Below, in pieces: positions 62,386 through 64,000 of a stretch of DNA of 64,000 nucleotides (position 1 is its first letter; each line of letters starts with the position of its first letter). The stretch is from JADCRZ01 sp031399065 (lineage in GTDB: Bacteria; Bacteroidota; Bacteroidia; Chitinophagales; Chitinophagaceae), in the NCBI GenBank assembly GCA_031399065.1, contig JANNOM010000025.1, positions 1 through 64,000 of the forward strand, written 5' to 3'. A program made the translations under genes and the position numbers. The notes under the pieces were generated by a model, which worked only from the letters and a program-made list of their open reading frames with translations, was not told the origin of the DNA and did no database searches.

Positions 62386-62916
62386 TTATGGTAACGGTAA
62401 ATATTGGGTGAGGTAATCGTCAATGTCTGTTTCAATAACATTATTAAAAACATTGGTCGCAATCATTTGACCGGCAAAAGCGATCAGGATAACCAGATCC
62501 GCATCAGTATAGGATAATGCTACCTTTCTATACAACTGATCATTTATATGACCCAGATTTTGGGAAATACTTCCCTCGAATTCAAGCAATTCTTTTTCTG
62601 TGTCCGAAAGCTCCAGTTGTTCCGGCTTCTCCCCGGCATCAATTATAATTTTCCTGAAGAAAGTGGAGCAAAGAGGACAATCCGATGCCGTGGAAATGGA
62701 ATAAGCAAACAAATAGGCTAATCGTTTTCCTACTATCTTTTCAACCTGGCGGTATAAAGGGTACCATTGCATGTACACTTCAAAAGCCAATAACGAATGG
62801 CCCAGAGTGGCCTTCATATTGGTGATACGGGCATTATAGTCCTTTACATGCTGCTCAAATGCCCTTTGCACTTCAGGTAGCAGTTGCTGGCTTGGTATGG
62901 TCTGTATTCTTGCCAC
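62386..62916 (-). CDS. Carboxymuconolactone decarboxylase-like (AhpD-fold) protein
   Basis: The 176-residue protein has the helical AhpD fold with the redox-type pair in ASDCPLCSTFF, near residue 80. Unlike AhpD, the following histidine is replaced (CSTFFRK), and the preceding ExxxC glutamate is not obvious. The C-terminal part FAGQMIATNVFNNVIETDID matches the family. Members are peroxidase-like or decarboxylases. Its partner SDR suggests a small oxidation pathway. Substrate unknown. Confidence 0.82.
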   Translation of the reverse strand: MARIQTIPSQQLLPEVQRAFEQHVKDYNARITNMKATLGHSLLAFEVYMQWYPLYRQVEKIVGKRLAYLFAYSISTASDCPLCSTFFRKIIIDAGEKPEQLELSDTEKELLEFEGSISQNLGHINDQLYRKVALSYTDADLVILIAFAGQMIATNVFNNVIETDIDDYLTQYLPLP

Positions 62917-63008
62917 GATTATTTTTTAACAGGCGCCTGTCGCGGACTGTTTCTAATCTAATTCTTTTATTCTTATATTTATCTATAAAATTAGTAGGCT
63001 ATTATTAG

Positions 63009-63384
63009 ATTAACAAATATGTTTTTGCTCAAATATGTGCATTTCTTCCTCAACGTATTTTGATGGCATTGTAGCCAGTCATACGGGTAACTATCATGTG
63101 AGACGTTTTACTCGCTGCAATCAAATGCTTTGCATAATGTACGGCCAATTAGGCAATAGAGAACGCCTCAGCGATTTCGATCTTACTATAAATGTGCATT
63201 TACCCAAGGCTTATCATTCAGGCTTTGGAAAAGGTATCTCCAAAGCGAACCTTGCTAACGCAAATGAGAATAGGAATTGGCAGATTACAAAGATTTCGCT
63301 TATCTAATACACGGTCCATCGCAAAAGGGTAGTGGTATTTTCTTTTGTAATGACACGCCATTAGGAGTGTCTAATTTCTTTTGA
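63009..63384 (+). pseudogene. Broken 5' part of an IS4-family (DUF4372) transposase
   Basis: The fragment runs through three frames. VFAQICAFLPQR comes first (63021-63056), then YFDGIVASHTGNYHVRRFTR with CNQMLCIMYGQLGNRE, SGFGKGISKANLANANENRN and WQI in the next (63056-63287), and then YKDFAYLI in the third. In IS4-family elements with the DUF4372 N-terminal domain these segments follow one another in a single frame. Two single-base deletions and a lost start codon (ATT for ATG) are visible. The catalytic part is missing and unrelated sequence follows. I could not find inverted terminal repeats. Confidence 0.78.
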
Positions 63385-63460
63385 GGTAATACTTTTTTGC
63401 ACAGGCATAATACTTTTTTATAAGGCGAACCGGGTGACAGTTTTCTTTCTAACTTCCGTA

Positions 63461-64000
63461 CTAATCTTCCCCATTGGTTTTGGCTTTATTCGAAGATTCA
63501 AAAAAGGACCTCATATGTTTTCCCAAATTATTCTGAAAAGATTTGACGGCTACATCAACACCTCTCTTACTCCCTTCTTCAAATTCAGGAAGTATCAATT
63601 TTTGCATTTTTTCATCTGGCACTTTATCAATGTCTTTGAATTTTTCCCTGACTGCCACCAAACCCGCACCGAGCGCAACGCTGAACAACGGGTTAACATC
63701 AAACCACGGCAAGGGTGAGTCTGGATCTTGCTGGAGATTTGGTATCCAGGGGTCGATAATCGGCGCAAATTCGGGTAATGGAATACGAATAATATCAAGT
63801 AGGAAACGAAGCTTTCTGCACGGTGTTGTTATTCGACCCAGCACATCCCTGGCATGGGAGCCAATTAAATATAACGACACGAGCGACACCTGATCTAAAC
63901 GAAGATTTGGATTGTCGCTAGCAGCTTCTATCACTCTGTGATGGTAGAGCAGGTTCCAGATAATTGGCCCATTGAAACAACTGATATTGGAAGGCCGTGA
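63461..64000 (-). CDS. Hypothetical protein, partial at the right edge
   Basis: A minus-strand frame is open from the window edge (64000) to the stop at 63461, 179 codons. The first in-frame start codon is a GTG at 63934, but the upstream codons (NISCFNGPIIWNLLYHHR) look equally coding, so the gene probably begins beyond the window. It contains PCRKLRFLLDIIRIPLPEF, PDSPLPWFDVNPLFSVALGA and a basic, charged C terminus (RSFFESSNKAKTNGED). No family recognised and no signal peptide visible. It could be part of a secreted or phage-like protein, but there is no positive evidence. Confidence 0.55.
   Translation of the reverse strand, partial: SRPSNISCFNGPIIWNLLYHHRVIEAASDNPNLRLDQVSLVSLYLIGSHARDVLGRITTPCRKLRFLLDIIRIPLPEFAPIIDPWIPNLQQDPDSPLPWFDVNPLFSVALGAGLVAVREKFKDIDKVPDEKMQKLILPEFEEGSKRGVDVAVKSFQNNLGKHMRSFFESSNKAKTNGED

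Noticed and set aside
63035..63307. Stand-alone 90-residue gene
   Set aside because: Its sequence continues on both sides in other frames as an IS4-family transposase, so it is the middle part of a broken gene.
1..64000. tRNA, tmRNA, RNase P or riboswitch genes
   Set aside because: I looked for conserved cloverleaf arms and the known core motifs of these RNAs and found none that I could support by eye. A covariance-model search would be needed to be sure.

Overview
The window looks like chromosomal DNA from a Bacteroidota bacterium, most likely a member of the Chitinophagaceae or a close relative. The evidence is the family content: a DUF4835/PorD and a DUF4296 gene behind bamD-rpoZ-coaBC, an Oar-type TonB receptor, an OmpA protein with calcium-type repeats, a glycine-rich RRM protein, short NarL-type histidine kinases and an omega subunit of the Bacteroidota type. 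Many genes also carry the Bacteroidota promoter box TAnnTTTG and no clear Shine-Dalgarno sequence. No plasmid, phage or CRISPR signature was seen. The assignment rests on family recognition only.

Left third (1-31 kb) is mostly housekeeping. A 5S rRNA ends an rRNA operon whose other genes lie outside the window, followed by a C-rich repeat tract. Next come an RRM protein, the rpsF-rpsR-rplI operon, htpG, recJ with a polyprenyl synthase, and an OmpA porin. The operon bamD-rpoZ-coaBC-porD-DUF4296 and a CoA-transferase pair (scoAB) follow. At 13.9-19.8 kb two copies of a three-gene signalling module sit together: a seven-helix membrane protein, a short HisKA_3 kinase and a NarL-type regulator, plus one lone regulator. 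Then come rsmG, a glycosyltransferase, ispH, a cytoplasmic GH13 enzyme, an HtrA protease, an acyl-CoA reductase divergent from a ferredoxin, and a run of ddl, PASTA and rhodanese genes.

The middle (30-49 kb) is metabolic and accessory. It has an HxlR regulator divergent from an NmrA-type protein, dps, a large TonB receptor, an S1/P1 nuclease and an SGNH hydrolase-esterase-FAD oxidoreductase operon. It also has SDR, YheT, Fsr, aldo-keto reductase and EamA genes, a 38-residue membrane protein, two GNATs, PepE and several small unknown proteins. At 51-56 kb ribokinase, a DMT-type sugar transporter and a secreted GH127-like enzyme form a pentose-scavenging group.

The right end (56-64 kb) is a zone of gene decay. 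Frame by frame it holds fragments of a PhnB-like VOC protein, an NTF2-like protein, an HxlR regulator, a response regulator next to an intact TPR kinase, and the 5' part of an IS4-family transposase. Between them sit intact genes for pirin, the TPR kinase, an SDR and a carboxymuconolactone-decarboxylase-like protein. I found no complete defence or biosynthetic system of a new kind. The most promising unexplained items are the duplicated seven-helix/kinase/regulator module, the nucleotidyltransferase with an unusual N-terminal domain, and the small conserved-looking proteins.
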